Of a stretch of DNA of 64,000 bases, positions 10,240-21,901 are shown piece after piece; positions within the stretch are counted from its first letter, which is position 1; each line of letters starts with the position of its first letter. The stretch covers positions 34,845,096 through 34,909,095 of the forward strand of contig CM068543.1 in the NCBI GenBank assembly GCA_035048495.1, given 5' to 3'. Under the pieces are notes generated by a model that was given only the letters and a program-made list of their open reading frames with translations, did no database searches and had not been told where the DNA came from. The position numbers were made by a program, and so were the translations under genes. The stretch is from Euptelea pleiosperma (lineage: Eukaryota > Streptophyta > Magnoliopsida > Ranunculales > Eupteleaceae).

Positions 10240-13200
10240 TGTCATGCCCCAAATCCGGATACCCAGATATGACCCAAAAATCCGTGAATCGACCCGTACC
10301 CGAACCCAGAGGTGATCCATGAATGTCCCCTAGTAGTCCAATTAGGTCAATTAGACTACAAAGGTTCATTCAAAAACCCACCAAGTAAAAAAAAAACACT
10401 AGATGTAGAAAACAAATAATTAAAATAATTCAATCAATCAACTAAATGTAGAGAGAATGAAGTGAGAACATGCTCTCAATCAAAGGACTACATGCCCATG
10501 AAAATAAATAAGTAATGTTTTTAAACAATCAAAATAAAGTCTTCCAAAATGTGGGATCGACTCCCAAATCCTCGCCGATCTCCTCGAATGCACCGGAGTC
10601 TTTTGCCTCAAAATCATCTCATGTACCCGACTCCTCAAAATTTGAAAATGGTATCGGTGTAGCACCGTGAGCCGAGGCCCAGTAATACAACAGTGTGCAT
10701 GGTATGATATCATACTATACAAGTTTTTAACCAAGGTATGCATCTCAATTATATAATAAGGATGACTTGAATATGACGGTGAATGCAAATGAGTACGGGA
10801 TGCCAATGCAACTAGTACCCATAACCACATAGGGTCTCCATCTCCTTCCCGCACTAGGAACGGTCTCACCGACCCATCTGGAGGATATAATAACGTCTTG
10901 AGCCTTTCACCCTAGGGTACCGAACCCTGATTAATTGATAAAACCAATATAAACGTATATAATATACTTCAACCCTGTTCCCTTATGTACTCCTTATATA
11001 AAATGACGTGATGATCATGGTTGACAACAAGATGGTACTAGGGTTACATGGCATAGGCACACATATATTTAATATTTAAATAAGAATATAAAATAAACAC
11101 ATGATCATCAAGAGTAATAAAATGAGTACGAACTAGGGTTAAACAACATGAATAACATATAAACAATCACTAAAGATCACGATCAACATCGATGAACAAT
11201 ATAAGTGAAAATCGCAAGAGAATTCAACACACTATGGCCGAACCCTATGAGGGATCCATGACACAAGGTCGAACCGTAAAGAGGGATCCAAGATACTTGG
11301 CCGAACCCTATGAGAGATCCAAGACACATGGGTGAGATCCCCATGCATACAAGTCTAAGTCAAACAACAAGGCTAAAACCTCTTAATAGTTAATAAGTCA
11401 AGACCGAACCACTAAGGGTTCCCACGGCCATTAATTGTCCAAAATTCAAGAAATAGGTGATTCACAAAAATATATTTTCGTGTAAAAATTATAACTAAAT
11501 AAATATAAATTAGAAAAATACAAACTCAATGGTTTTAGAAACTAGATGCACAGAGGTTTTAGAAAAAATAAATAGAAAGATATTCAGATTCAAAATATAG
11601 GTCGAAACCCTTAATTAAGTGGACCGAACAGAATTTGGAATTCTAAGTTTTATAGAAAAGTCCCGCACATTTGAAAAGTCATAACTTAATCAATGCAAAT
11701 CCGAAAAATACAAACTCAAATGTTATAGAAACTAGATTTACAAATGTATTTAGGAAAAATAAATAGAAAAATATTCAGATTCAAAATATGGGTCGAAACC
11801 CTTAATTAAGTGGACCGGACAGAATCTAAAATTTTGGGTTTTACAGAAAAGTCCCGCATATTTGAAAAATCATAACTTAATCAATACAAATCAAAAAATA
11901 TAAACTCAAATGTTATAGAAACTAGATTTACAAAAGTATTTAGAAAAAATAAATAGAAAAATATTCAGATTCAAAATATGGGTCGAAACCCTTAATTAAG
12001 TGGACTGGACAGAATCTGGAATTCTGGGTTTTAGAGAAAAGTCCAGTACGTTTGAAAAATCATAACTTAATTAATACAAATCAGAAAAATACAAACTCAA
12101 AGGTTATAGAAATTAGATTGATAGAGATATCTATAAAAATAATTAAAAAAATATTTAAACTAAAAATATAGATCGAAATCCCAAGTGAAGTGAACCATGT
12201 AAAATTTTAAATTCTGAGTTATTTTTTAAAGTCCAACAACTTAAAAAATTTATAATTAAATAAATATAAATCCAAAAAATACAAACTAAACGGTTTTGAA
12301 AAATAGATTCATAGAGGTATTTAGGAAAAATAATTATAAAAATATTTAAATTATAAAAATATAACAAAAATGATAAAGAACATAGTCATAATTATAGGTG
12401 TAAAAGAAACAATGGCCAAACTCAGCATGGTAACCCAAAATAAAGATCAACCCAATAAGAATAAAGTAAATATTTTTGAAATTAATTTATAATGAGTATC
12501 AACCATTATCTAATGAAAGAGAAACAAAATCTTGAAGAAAAATAAGTATAGGATGGATCAAACACACTTACCTCAAAGTTTCTTGAACTTTAATGGAAAT
12601 CAAAAGTTTCTTCAAATTTGAAAGTCGTCGGATCGTCCTATCCTCGGGGTATGTTCTTCCATTTAGAGTCATCGGATGAAGGTTTAATGGAGCTTTCTCT
12701 ATTCTTTAATGGAGTTTGGGTTTGTGAAAGCTTCTAAAGCTTTAGGGTTTTCATAAATAGGTTTAGGGAAGGATTAGGATTTCTATTTTAGTGGAATTCG
12801 TAATTATCAAAGGGATAACTTTTTCAATCCTTAAAAACTTATATTTTACATTACTAATGGGTTAAAAATGAGCCCAAGGCCTATATATATCAACTAGGCT
12901 TTATTGAAGATTATTATTAAGCCCAAAAGGTCTCTAGATTGGCCATACGGACCCGCCCAACAATCGTAATACAAGTAATTATTAATTAATTTAATTAAAC
13001 TATATTACATAATTTAAAAGTTGATACATCAAGGTATTGACGCATGCCCCACACATAAATCACTTAACATAGTCTAAATACACAAAAATCTTCAAATCCT
13101 CGAAAAAGTGTCAAGATGACCTCAGAATGACCCGAAAGTGATTGATGGGTCCCACACGCTTATTAAATAAATAAAATATAATTAAATATTAATTTTAAAA

Positions 13201-13641
13201 AATATAAAAATGGTAGGAAAGTTTAAAAACTACGAAAATACTATTTTTGTCAAAATATCTCAAAATCTCCCGCTAAGGCTTTTATGTCTCAAGAAAGGTT
13301 CTAAATTTCTCGGGTAAGTTGGTAAGGTTAAAATAGAAATATTTTTGGTGTCTCAGGCCCACAAAATAATTTTTTTATAAAAGTTCTAGAATGTTAGCTA
13401 GGGAAAGAAAAAGTCCCCTGCAAGTTATGGTTCATTATTTTTAGCAGGAATTTAGCCCTAAAGAACGAGTTTCAAAAATAGAAGGTTTTTCAAAGTTGTT
13501 AGAATAAAACCAAATTAAACATACATACTCATACATGATATTAAATAATAAAAATAATAATAAGAGTCTGAAAAAGTTTCAGGTTTTCATTCTTAGGTGA
13601 ATTTACCGTAATACCCTAGAACGAAAGTTTAGGGTATTACA
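10240..13641 (+). mobile_element. Solo LTR, family B (copy 1), 3402 bp
   Basis: It starts TGTCATGCCCCAAATCCGG and ends AGGGTATTACA, the termini of many plant Ty3/gypsy LTRs, and is flanked by a perfect 5-bp TSD AATCA (10235-10239, 13642-13646). It has inserted into the TNP2 coding region. The LTR is AT-rich, has five tandem sub-repeats (11455-12370) and a short repeat of GGCCGAACCCTATGAG near 11230-11340, and carries no supported frame. With no PBS or internal region on either side it is a solo LTR. It resembles 16397-19852 over its whole length but with many differences, so the two are separate insertions. Confidence 0.93.
11455..12370. repeat. Tandem sub-repeats in family-B LTR copy 1
   Basis: About five head-to-tail copies of a 180-190 bp unit. 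The unit contains AAAAGTCC, then ATCATAACTTAATCAATACA, then GTTATAGAAACTAGATT, AAATAGAAAAATATTCAG and GGTCGAAACCC. AAAAGTCC recurs near 11657, 11846, 12038 and 12217. Later copies are more diverged. Confidence 0.8.
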
Positions 13642-13646
13642 AATCA

Positions 13647-15459
13647 TGTGGTGTCATGCAACATCCCGTTGATTCCTCAACTTGGAAATCCATAAATTAT
13701 ACATGGCTAGAGTTTGCTCTTGAAAAATGTAATGTCCGTTTAGGAATTGCAGCTGATGGTATCAATCCTTTTGGCAATCTAAGTGGTCTTCACAGTGTTG
13801 GCCTATAAGATGGTGTCAATCCTTTTGGCAATCATAGTTCTATACAATATACCCCCCTCGATGTGCATGAAAAGAGAGTTCTTGATGTTGAGCGTATTGA
13901 TACCGGGTCCAAAAGGATCGGATAGGAACATTGACATCTATTTACAACCATTGATTGCCGAGTTGAAGGAGTTGTGGTCTAATGGGGTATCAGTGTATGA
14001 TGTTCTTCGTAATGAAACTTTCATTCTAAGAGTTATTTTGCTATGGGCAATTCATGATTTTCTAGCGTACGGAAGTTTATCAGGTTGTGTAACACATGGT
14101 TACTTTGCTTGCCCTATATGTGGTGAGGGAACCATTGCCGAACATTTGAAGAACAGTAAGAAGATGTGTTATATGGGTCATCGAAGATTTCTTCTAACTG
14201 CTCATGTCTTCAGGACCCAAAAGGCACCTTTCAATAATAAAGTTGAAGAGGGTCGATGTCCTCGTCGGTTGACTGGGATTGAAGTTGAAGAGAAGGTGCG
14301 CGGTATCCAGATGGATGTCAACAAATCGAAGGAGAAAAAATGAAAAAGGAGTGAAGATATGTTAGACAATGAGTGCTTGGTACAAAAGGTCCATCTTTTT
14401 TGATTTGTCCTACTGGAAAGAAATTAATATTCGTCATAACTTGGATGTCATGCACACTGAGAAGAATGTTGCTGAAAACCTATTGTCAATGATTTTAGAA
14501 GTGAAAGACAAAATGAAAGATGGAGCAAGTGCTCGTGAAGATCTAATAGCCATGAACATTAAGAAAAGTTTGTGGATGAAAGAAAGTGGACATGATGGCA
14601 AAAAAATAAAACCCAAGGCACCCTACACTCTTAATCGTTCTGAAAAAGAAGTCTTCTGTTGCACTTTACATGATTTGAAGGTACTGATTGGTATTGCTCT
14701 ACAATGAAACATCATGTGAATTTAGATAAGTTAAATAAAGGGGTTGAAGTCACATGACTATCACATCATCATTCAACATTTGTTGTCCGTGTTACTACAA
14801 CATAGCTTTCTAAAGTACACGAATCTCTGTAAAGCTATTCAAAGGATTTCTATCATCTTTAATGTACTGTGCGCAAAAGAGGTAAGGGTAGAGCACTTGG
14901 TAGCTGTTAAAAGTTGCCTGGCAGAGGCAGTATGCCTGTTGGAGAAGATTTTCCCACCTTCATTTTTTGTTATTAGCATTCATCTCATGATACATCTAGC
15001 TGATGAAGCGATAGCTTGTGGTCTAGTTAGATATCGATGGACGTATCCATTTGAAAGGTATGTTCCTTCTAAACTTGGTGAAATATCAGTTTAATTACAT
15101 ATGCATTGGTAAAACATTAACAATTGAACAATCCTTCCGACAGGCTAATAAAAATTTATAAAGGATATGTAAAGAACATTGCTAGACTCGAAGGATGTAT
15201 TGCGGAACGTTATGTCGTAGAGGAATCTATTCTATATTGCATAGAATACATGCCAGATGGTGATAAGGGAAATCACAAGTACACTAGTGATAGATTCCTC
15301 GACGATGATGACGATGAGTATGTCAATGAAGGGCCTCTGAACAAAGGCAAGGACATAAGTATTTCTCTTGTACAGTTCCAACAAGCCCGTAGATGGGTTC
15401 TGCGCCATCATGAAGACATCGACGTCTGGCTAAAGTATGTAAGCCCATTACAATTATAA
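13647..15459 (+). pseudogene. CACTA transposase TNP2, C-terminal part plus DUF4218-type domain
   Basis: The frame resumes right after the TSD (CGVMQHPVDSSTWK) and gives the core Transposase_21 motifs: NVRLGIAADGINPFGN, IPGPKGSDRNIDIYLQPLI, ELKELW, DFLAYGSLSGC, ACPICGEG and CYMGHRRFL (to 14343). From 14369 come RSIFFDLSYWKE and HNLDVMHTEKNV. At 14744-15094 a DUF4218-like domain reads KSHDYHII, IFPPSFF, HLMIHLADEA and RYRWTYPFERY, continuing at 15124 with GYVKNIARLEG and AERYVVEESI. A 54-bp tandem duplication (13755-13808 repeated from 13809) and frameshifts near 13840 and 14341 break the frame; the gaps at about 14690-14740 and 15090-15125 may be introns. This is a clear family match but not a functional gene. 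Confidence 0.88.
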
Positions 15460-15730
15460 ATATCTTGTTCATTGCCATATTTTCCTAAGTATCATACCAA
15501 TGCAATTGTCAATGCAATTGTCATTCTCGTGGGAGATATGACACTCATTTAAGATCAAGTAGTCTGAGTGCCTCAAAGAAAAAGGGAAGTTTATTAAGGG
15601 AAATGGATGATGGTATTATTCCTTGGCTACGTAAAAAGGTATTTTCTATATTTATTCTTTATATCTTGGATCCAATAAACAATGAAATAGTTTTTTTTTA
15701 CAATTAGAAAATAGTGATGGTGAGTCGACA

Positions 15731-16312
15731 TTGAAACAACTAGCTGATGGACCTGCTTTCAAGGCGAAAGCATATGAAAAATATCGTGTCAATGGTTTTG
15801 TATTTGCTATAAGCGGATACGAAACAAATAAGACGACGCAAAATAGTGGGGTTTCTATGCAAGCCATTACTTCATTCAGGTCCAGCGGAAAAGATAAGAA
15901 TTTCAAAGAAGCATATACTACGTACTACAGAGTAGTGAGACAAATAATTGAACTTGATTACATTGATTTCCATCAAGTCGTGTTCAACTGTGATTGGGTC
16001 AGGGTGGAGGATAAGTCAAACGGATGCTTCGTTGATCCTAAGACAAAGTTGACAATGGTAAACATGGAGAAATTTAAAAGAAACAATAAGAATGTTGATG
16101 AACCGTTCATTCTTGCATCTGAAGCAAGTCAAGTATTTTACTCCAAGGATCAACGAAGATCCAGATGGTATATTATTTTAAGGGCACCTCAGAGATCGAC
16201 GAGAAGAGCGGATGCGCTTGAAGATCCTACCTTGTATCACTTCCCTATTACTGAAAATACAAATATATTAGAACTTCTAAAAGAATTTGATTTTGACTCG
16301 AACAATGAGTAA
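15731..16312 (+). pseudogene. DUF4216-type region of the CACTA transposase unit
   Basis: This 193-codon frame matches the domain (PF13952 type) that follows TNP2 in plant CACTA proteins: a Y-VV-QIIELDY start, then VVFNCDWVRVEDK, LTMVNMEKFKRNN and PFILASEASQVFYSKDQ, ending with an acidic tail LLKEFDFDSNNE. The N-terminal third (to about residue 65: FVFAISGYETNKTTQNSGV, then FRSSGKD) corresponds to the segment with the typical G-V-sequence before DUF4216. The 15460-15730 gap is probably an intron plus exon remnants (an SLSASKKKGS-like reading near 15560). This is the least damaged piece of the transposase. Its normal role is unknown. The second family-B LTR follows 84 bp later. Confidence 0.82.
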
Positions 16313-16396
16313 TATATATGGAATGTAATTAATTCATTTTCTAAAATGAGTTGAATGATAAGCGATCCCATTTTATTGTACATAAATGATCTGCAT

Positions 16397-19300
16397 TGTC
16401 ACGCTCCGAATCCGGATACCCAGATACAACCCGAAAATCCATGGATCGACCCGTATCCAAACCCAGAGGTGATCCATGAATGTCCCCTAATGGTCCAATT
16501 AGGTCAATTAGACTACTAAGGTTCATTCGAAAACCCACTAAATAAAAAAAAAGAGTCTAGATGTAGAAAATAAATAATTAAAATAATTCATAACTCAAAC
16601 AATTCAATCAATCAATTAAGTATGGAGAGATGGAGGTGAGAACATACTCTCAATCAAATGACTACATGCCCCTAAAAATAAATAAGAAATGTTTTAAAAC
16701 AATCAAAATACAGCTTTCTAAAGTATGGGATCGACTCCCAAATCCTCGTCGATCTCTTCGAGTACATCGGAATCTTCCGTCTCAAAATCATCCCACGTAC
16801 CTAGCTCCTCAAAATCTGAAAATGGTATCGGTGTAGCACCGTGAGCCGAGGCCCAGTAATACAACAGTGTGCATGGTATGATATCATACTATACAAGTTT
16901 TTAACCAAGGTATGCATCTCAATCATATAATAAGGATGACATGAATATGAGGGTGAATGCAAGTGAGTACGGGATGCCAATGCAACTAGTACCCATAACC
17001 ACATAGGGTCTCCATCTCCTTCCCGCACTGGGAGCTGTCTCATCGACCCATCTGCAGGATATAATAACGTCTGGGGCCTTTCACCCTAGGGTACCGAACC
17101 CTGATTAATTGATAAAACCAATATAAACATATATAATATACTTCAACCCCGTTCCCTTATGCACCCCTTATATGAAATGACGTGATGATCATGGTATGAC
17201 AACAAAATCGTACTAGGGTTACATGGCATAAGCACACATGTATTTAACATTTACATAAGAATATAAAATAAACACATGATCATCAAGAATAATAATATGG
17301 GAACGAACTAGGGTTAAACAACAAGAATAACATGTAAACGATCACCAAAGATCACAATCAACATCAATGAATAATATAAGTGAAAATTGCAAGAGAATCC
17401 AACACACCATGGCCGAACTCTATGAGAGATCCATGACACAAGGTCGAACCCTAAAGAGGAATCCAAGATACTTGGCCGAACCCTATGAGAGATCCAAGAC
17501 ACATGGGTGGGATCCCCATGCATACAAGTATAGGTCAAACCATCTAGAGTTTAGTCAAACAACAAGGGCTAAACCCCTTTATAGTCAATAAGTCATGACC
17601 GAACCACTAAAGGTTCACAAGGCCATTAGTCGTCCAAAATCCAAGAAATAGGTAGTTCACAAAAAATATAGTTTCTTGTAAAAATCATAACTAAATAAAT
17701 ATTAATTAGAAAAATATAAACTCAATGGATTTAAAAACTAGATTCACAGAGGTTTTTAAAAAAAATAAATAGAAAAATATTCAGATTCAAAATATAGGTC
17801 GAAACCCTTAATTAAGTGAAGCGGACAGAATCTGGAATTCTGAGTTTTACAGAAAAGTCTTGCACATTTGAAAAATCATAACTTAATCAATACAAATCAA
17901 AAAAATACAAACTCAAATGTTATAGAAACTAGATTTAAAGAGGTATTTAGAAAAAATAAATAGAAAAATATTCATATTTAAAATATGGGTCAAAACCTTT
18001 AATGAACTGGACTGGACAGAATCTAAAATTCTTGGTTTTTCAGAAAAGTCCAGCACATTGTAAAAATTATAACTAAATAGATAAATATCAGAAAAATACA
18101 AACTTAACTACGAAAAATAATTAGAAAGATATTTAGGTTAAACATATAGATCGAAATCTCAAGTGAAGTGGACCGTGTAAAATCTGAAATTCTGGGTTTT
18201 ATAGAAAAGTCCAGCACGTTTGAAAAATCATAACTTAATCAATACAAATCCGAAAATACAAACTCAAGGTTCTAGAAACTAGATTGATAGAGGTATCTAT
18301 GAAAAATAATTAGAAAAATATTTAGGTTAAAAATATAGAACGAAATCCCAAGTGAAGTGGACTGTGTAAAATCTGAAATTCTAGGTTATTTTATAAAGTC
18401 CAACAGCTTAGAAAAATCATAACTTAATCAATACCAATCAAAAAAATACAAACTAAACGGTTTTGGAAAATAGATTTATAAAAGTATTTAGAAAAAATAA
18501 TTATAAAAATATTCAAATCATAAAAATACAATGAAAATGATAATGAACATAGTCATCCGTTATAGGTACAAAATAGACTATGGCCAAACCCATCATGGTG
18601 GCCAAAAATAAAGATCAACCCAATAAGAATAAAGTAAATATTGTTGAAATTAATTTATAATGAGTATCAACCATTACCTAATGAAAGAAAAATAAAATCT
18701 TGAAGAAAATAAGTATAGGATGGATCAAACACACTTACCTCAAGGTTTCTTGAATTTTAATGAAAATCAAAAGTTTTTTCAAATTTGAAAGTCGTCGGAT
18801 CGTCTTCTCCTCGGGATATGTTCTTCTATTTGGAGTCTCCGTCAATTCTCCTTTCTTGCTCGAGTGCGATCGGTGCCCGAATAAAAGTGCAATGGAGCTT
18901 TCTCTATTCTTCAATGGAGTTGGGTTTGTGAAAGCTTCTAAAGCTTTAGGATTTTCATAAATTGGTTTAGGGAATGATTAGGGTTTCTATTTGAGTGAAA
19001 TTCGTAACTATCAAAGGGATGACTTTTTCAACCCTCAAAAATTTATATTTTACACTACTAATAAGTTAGAAATGGGCCCACGGCCCATATATATCAATTA
19101 GGCTTCACTGAAGATTATTATTAAGCTCAAAAGGCCTCTAGGTTGGCCATACGGGCCCACCCAACAATCATAACACAATTAATTATTAATTAATTCAATC
19201 AAACTATATTATTTAATTTAAAAGTCCATACTATAAGATATTGACACATGTCAAACACATAAATCACATAAAATAGTCTAAATACACAAAAATTACAAAA

Positions 19301-19852
19301 AACTTCAAAGCCTCGAAAAAGTATCAAATGACATCGGAATGACCCGAAAGTGATTTCAGGTCCCACACGCTTATTAAATAAATAAAATATAATTAAATAT
19401 TAATTTTAAAAAAATATGAGAATGGTAGGAAAGTTTAAAAATTACGAAAATACTATTTTTGTCAAAATCTCCTGAAATCTCCCACTAGGGTTTTCATGTA
19501 TCAGGAAAGGTTCCAAACTTCTCGAGTAAGCTGAAAATGATAAAATAAGAATATTTTTGGTGTCTCGGGCCCACAAAATAATTTTTTTATAAAAATTCTG
19601 AAATGTTAGCTAGGGAAAGAAAAAGTCCCATGTAAGTTACAGTTCATTATTTTTAGTAGGAATTTAGCCCTAAGGAACGAGTTTTAAAAATAGTAAGTTT
19701 TCAAAGTTGTCAGAATGAATCCAAATTAAATACACATACTCAAGCATGATATTAAACTATAAAAACAATAATAGAAGTCTGAAAAAAATTTAGATTTTCA
19801 TTATTAGGTGAATTTACCATAATACCCTAGAATGAAAGTTCAGGGTATTACA
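16397..19852 (+). mobile_element. Solo LTR, family B (copy 2), 3456 bp
   Basis: It starts TGTCACGCTCCGAATCCGG and ends CAGGGTATTACA. The flanking 5-mers are TGCAT (16392-16396) and TGGAT (19853-19857), a target duplication with one mismatch, consistent with age. It lies in the same orientation as copy 1 and shares its layout, including the tandem sub-repeats (17640-18545). The sequence between the two LTRs is CACTA transposase, not retroelement, so they are two insertions and not one element's LTR pair. It separates the DUF4216 region from the TNPA-like fragment. Confidence 0.88.
17640..18545. repeat. Tandem sub-repeats in family-B LTR copy 2
   Basis: The same 160-190 bp unit as in copy 1, about five degenerate copies, with AAAAGTCC-type landmarks near 17853, 18044, 18207 and 18395. 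The order of variants is similar to copy 1, so the array predates the two insertions. Confidence 0.78.
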
Positions 19853-20170
19853 TGGATGATGTTGAGTTTAGTGTCTCTCGAGTTTGCACATGAAAATATT
19901 TATACTGCGCATATCCATGTTATGTATCAACACCATAATGGCAATGTGTTCACATACAGGTGTAATGGCATCAATAAGTGCTCAAAGTTCCCAAACAATT
20001 CCTTTGGTTGGTTCAACAAATCAACCAAAGATAAAGTAGAATTTAATGAAAATGGCATGCTAGTAGGAGACAACTCAAACAAGTTGGCTTCAAGGTGGGG
20101 GGATTTGGTTCGTTCACAAATCCTTATTACTTTTTCTGACTGGCGTGTTGTGCCATCATGGCACTATAAA
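19853..20170 (+). pseudogene. TNPA-like (PF03004-type plant transposase) fragment
   Basis: The segment reads KVEFNENGMLVGDNSNKLAS, RWGDLVRSQILITFSDWRVV and PSWHYKNK. The pattern 'V-F-N-GxxxG-N, LG-LVR, DWR-VP, K' is that of the plant transposase domain found in TNPA-like/ORF1 proteins of En/Spm elements. Only about 60 conserved residues remain, and sequence just before them (about 19890-20010) is weakly similar or shifted. It is cut off on the right by a family-A LTR fragment, and on the left its exon was entered by the family-B LTR. By chance an open frame (19832-20386) runs through LTR, transposase and LTR. Confidence 0.6.
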
Positions 20171-20392
20171 AATAAAGAGAAAATGCTAGCAGACGGTCTG
20201 GAACCCTGGTCTTCACTGTGTCCCTTCTCATGCTTCACCAGTAGAGCAGACCATCATTTCTTGTCAATTCATGCGGCTTTAAATACTTTGGTCTGTCTCT
20301 TGGTCATCTATTTTTCTGCTCTCTTCGTTCTTTGGGCCGGCTCTTCAGTCCTTTTGTTCAGCCCGTATTTGGCCCATATCTTGTAGTCATAG
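20171..20392 (-). mobile_element. Fragment of a family-A LTR (A1-like)
   Basis: This 220-bp piece is the reverse complement of the A1 LTR middle, from the tRNA-like module to CTATGACTA-AAGATATGGGCC. It is truncated on both sides: the left junction is with CACTA sequence and the right junction is exactly at the 3' terminus of the array's first LTR (20393). It may therefore be the target into which that element inserted; the minus-strand 5-mer CTATG (20388-20392) would be its target site, with no partner identified. Confidence 0.75.
20180..20256 (-). other. tRNA-like module in the LTR fragment
   Basis: Minus strand: box A-like CTGCTCTACTGG and box B-like GGTTCCAGACC, with a TTTT run at 20180-20183. 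Here the T-arm stem is damaged at one side (CAGGG against CCGTC), so pairing drops to the inner bases. Confidence 0.4.
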
Positions 20393-21248
20393 TGAAAGTA
20401 GGTTTTTTCCGCGTCGTTGGTTACGGAAACCCTAGAATCAACAAGATTTGTAATTTGATCCGAGCCTCAAAATTCTTGCAAAATTATAGGCTTTGTATAG
20501 GGATTCGTGTCGGATGTCGATCCGCACTCGGGATTAGTCAGATGAGAGCAATAACGAACATGAAATGACGGAAAATATTACAGAAATTGATGGATGGAGA
20601 GATGAGGAATGTGAAGTGATTTTTTTTTTTTTAAAATAGGATTTTTAATTTTCTAGAGAGAGAAATTTCCACAATAAGCATTAAGGCAAGAATTAATTAA
20701 CACAATAATGCAACACCATAATAAATGAAACACAATTAAAATTCAAATCGTATTTATTTTATCAAACTGAGAATGTGCTTACAATGATCAAATTAAAATT
20801 AATATTTCAACTAGGAAGCAAATAAGAAGAAATTAGAGAGAGAAAAAAAAAGAAAAAAAATAGAGAGAGAAACTAAGGAAGGAGAGAGAAAGTGAAGCTA
20901 AAAAGGTCTAGAGAGAGAGAAAATGTAGAGAGAAGAGAGAACTAGATAGAGAAAGCTAGAGAGAGAAACTCTCACCATGGGAGATGAGGATGACCGGATA
21001 GTAGAGAGGTGGCAGATAGGAGAGTTGCAACAAGGAGGACGGACTGGGTTGCAAGTTCCCGGCGTCAAGGGAGGAGCACGTTAGTGACTGCATGCAGCCA
21101 CCATAGTTGGTGGTTGGCTTCACGGTGGAGCTGATTTGGAGGGGGCTTGGTTGCTGTTTCTTGTGGCATCTACAGGTAAGATAACTTGAAGGTTCTGCCT
21201 TCTCCTCCTCTCTTCATCTTCCTCATCTTCTTATCTTCTATTTTTATT

Positions 21249-21282
<34 letters not shown>

Positions 21283-21288
21283 GTTTCA

Positions 21289-21314
21289 CCGGAGTTGCAG
21301 GTCTGCAACTCCGG
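21289..21314. repeat. 12-bp perfect palindrome in the LTR leader
   Basis: CCGGAGTTGCAG, a GT spacer, then its exact reverse complement. The same 26-mer is at 33778, 46311 and 58816 in the minus-oriented LTRs and at 25260, 37747 and 50280 in the plus-oriented A1 LTRs. An imperfect version lies near 7337 in the solo LTR. Related half-sites (GAGTTGCAGG) are scattered through these LTRs. Confidence 0.8.
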
Positions 21315-21862
21315 CAATGGAGATTTGTGGGAGCAGGTGGAGCAGACGTTGGCCCCAATAGAGGGTGGAAATGCTGGGTAGAAGCGGTGGGGGTTGACGG
21401 CTTGCCTTTTGGAGGCGCACCAGCAGCAGAAACGGTGTGGTTCTTCTTCTTTTTGGTTTGGGCGGTGTGAGGTTGTTGTTGGTGGTGGTGTGATCACAGG
21501 TTGCTGGCCGGAGTTGCAGGTGCAACTTGGTGAACCGTGGAATGAAGGAGGTGCACTGTTGTTAGGTGGAGATGCACACTATGGAGAAGCAGATTCGTGA
21601 TGAAGCAGGCAGCATGGTTGACGACTGGCTCGCCCTTGGAGCTCACCGGAATTGCAGGTGCGGTTCGGTTTGAGGGAAGATGGTGGTTGCTGGTTCTTTT
21701 TAGAGGAGACAGAAGATCGTGGAGAAGATGGGGGATGGAATCCAAGGTTTAAACGAAGAAGGAGGAGTTGTCAGCCATGGGAAGGAGCGGTGGAGGTTTT
21801 AGGGAGAAGAAGCTAGCGGTAAGACTACACGGTGGTGGTTATTGGAGGAGCAGCGACCGTGT

Positions 21863-21866
<4 letters not shown>

Positions 21867-21898
<32 letters not shown>
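21867..21898. repeat. (GA)n microsatellite in A2 LTR
   Basis: About 15 GA units. Copies lie at about 34355-34384, 46889-46918 and 59395-59423 in the other units, with slightly different lengths. Useful as a unit-specific length marker. Confidence 0.85.

Positions 21899-21901
<3 letters not shown>

Larger units (their letters stand above)
1948..20170 (+). mobile_element. CACTA (En/Spm) DNA transposon, nested and 3'-truncated
   Basis: The left end is CACTACACCAAAG at 1948, followed by subterminal repeats of an AACGGTTT/AACCGTTG core. The body carries, in order on the plus strand, gene-derived sequence (2330-5420), the TNP2 transposase (9248-15459), a DUF4216-type frame (15731-16312) and a TNPA-like fragment (19853-20170). 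Three solo LTRs (5429-8464, 10240-13641, 16397-19852) account for about 9.9 kb, leaving about 8.3 kb of CACTA sequence. It lies in the older retroelement; the expected 3-bp target duplication would be GAT (1945-1947). No right terminus (reverse complement of the left end) was found: at about 20170 the sequence changes to a family-A LTR fragment, so the right end was deleted or displaced. It cannot move by itself. Confidence 0.85.

Noticed and set aside
17314..17591. Overlapping frames in the family-B LTR (17314-17538, 17367-17591, 16801-17043, 10480-10869)
   Set aside because: Both strands are open over short repeats; the corresponding frames in the other LTR copy are shifted or broken.
10240..19852. 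The two family-B LTRs as the LTR pair of one retrotransposon
   Set aside because: The sequence between them is CACTA transposase continuing in order, there is no PBS or polypurine tract, and each LTR has its own flanking target site.
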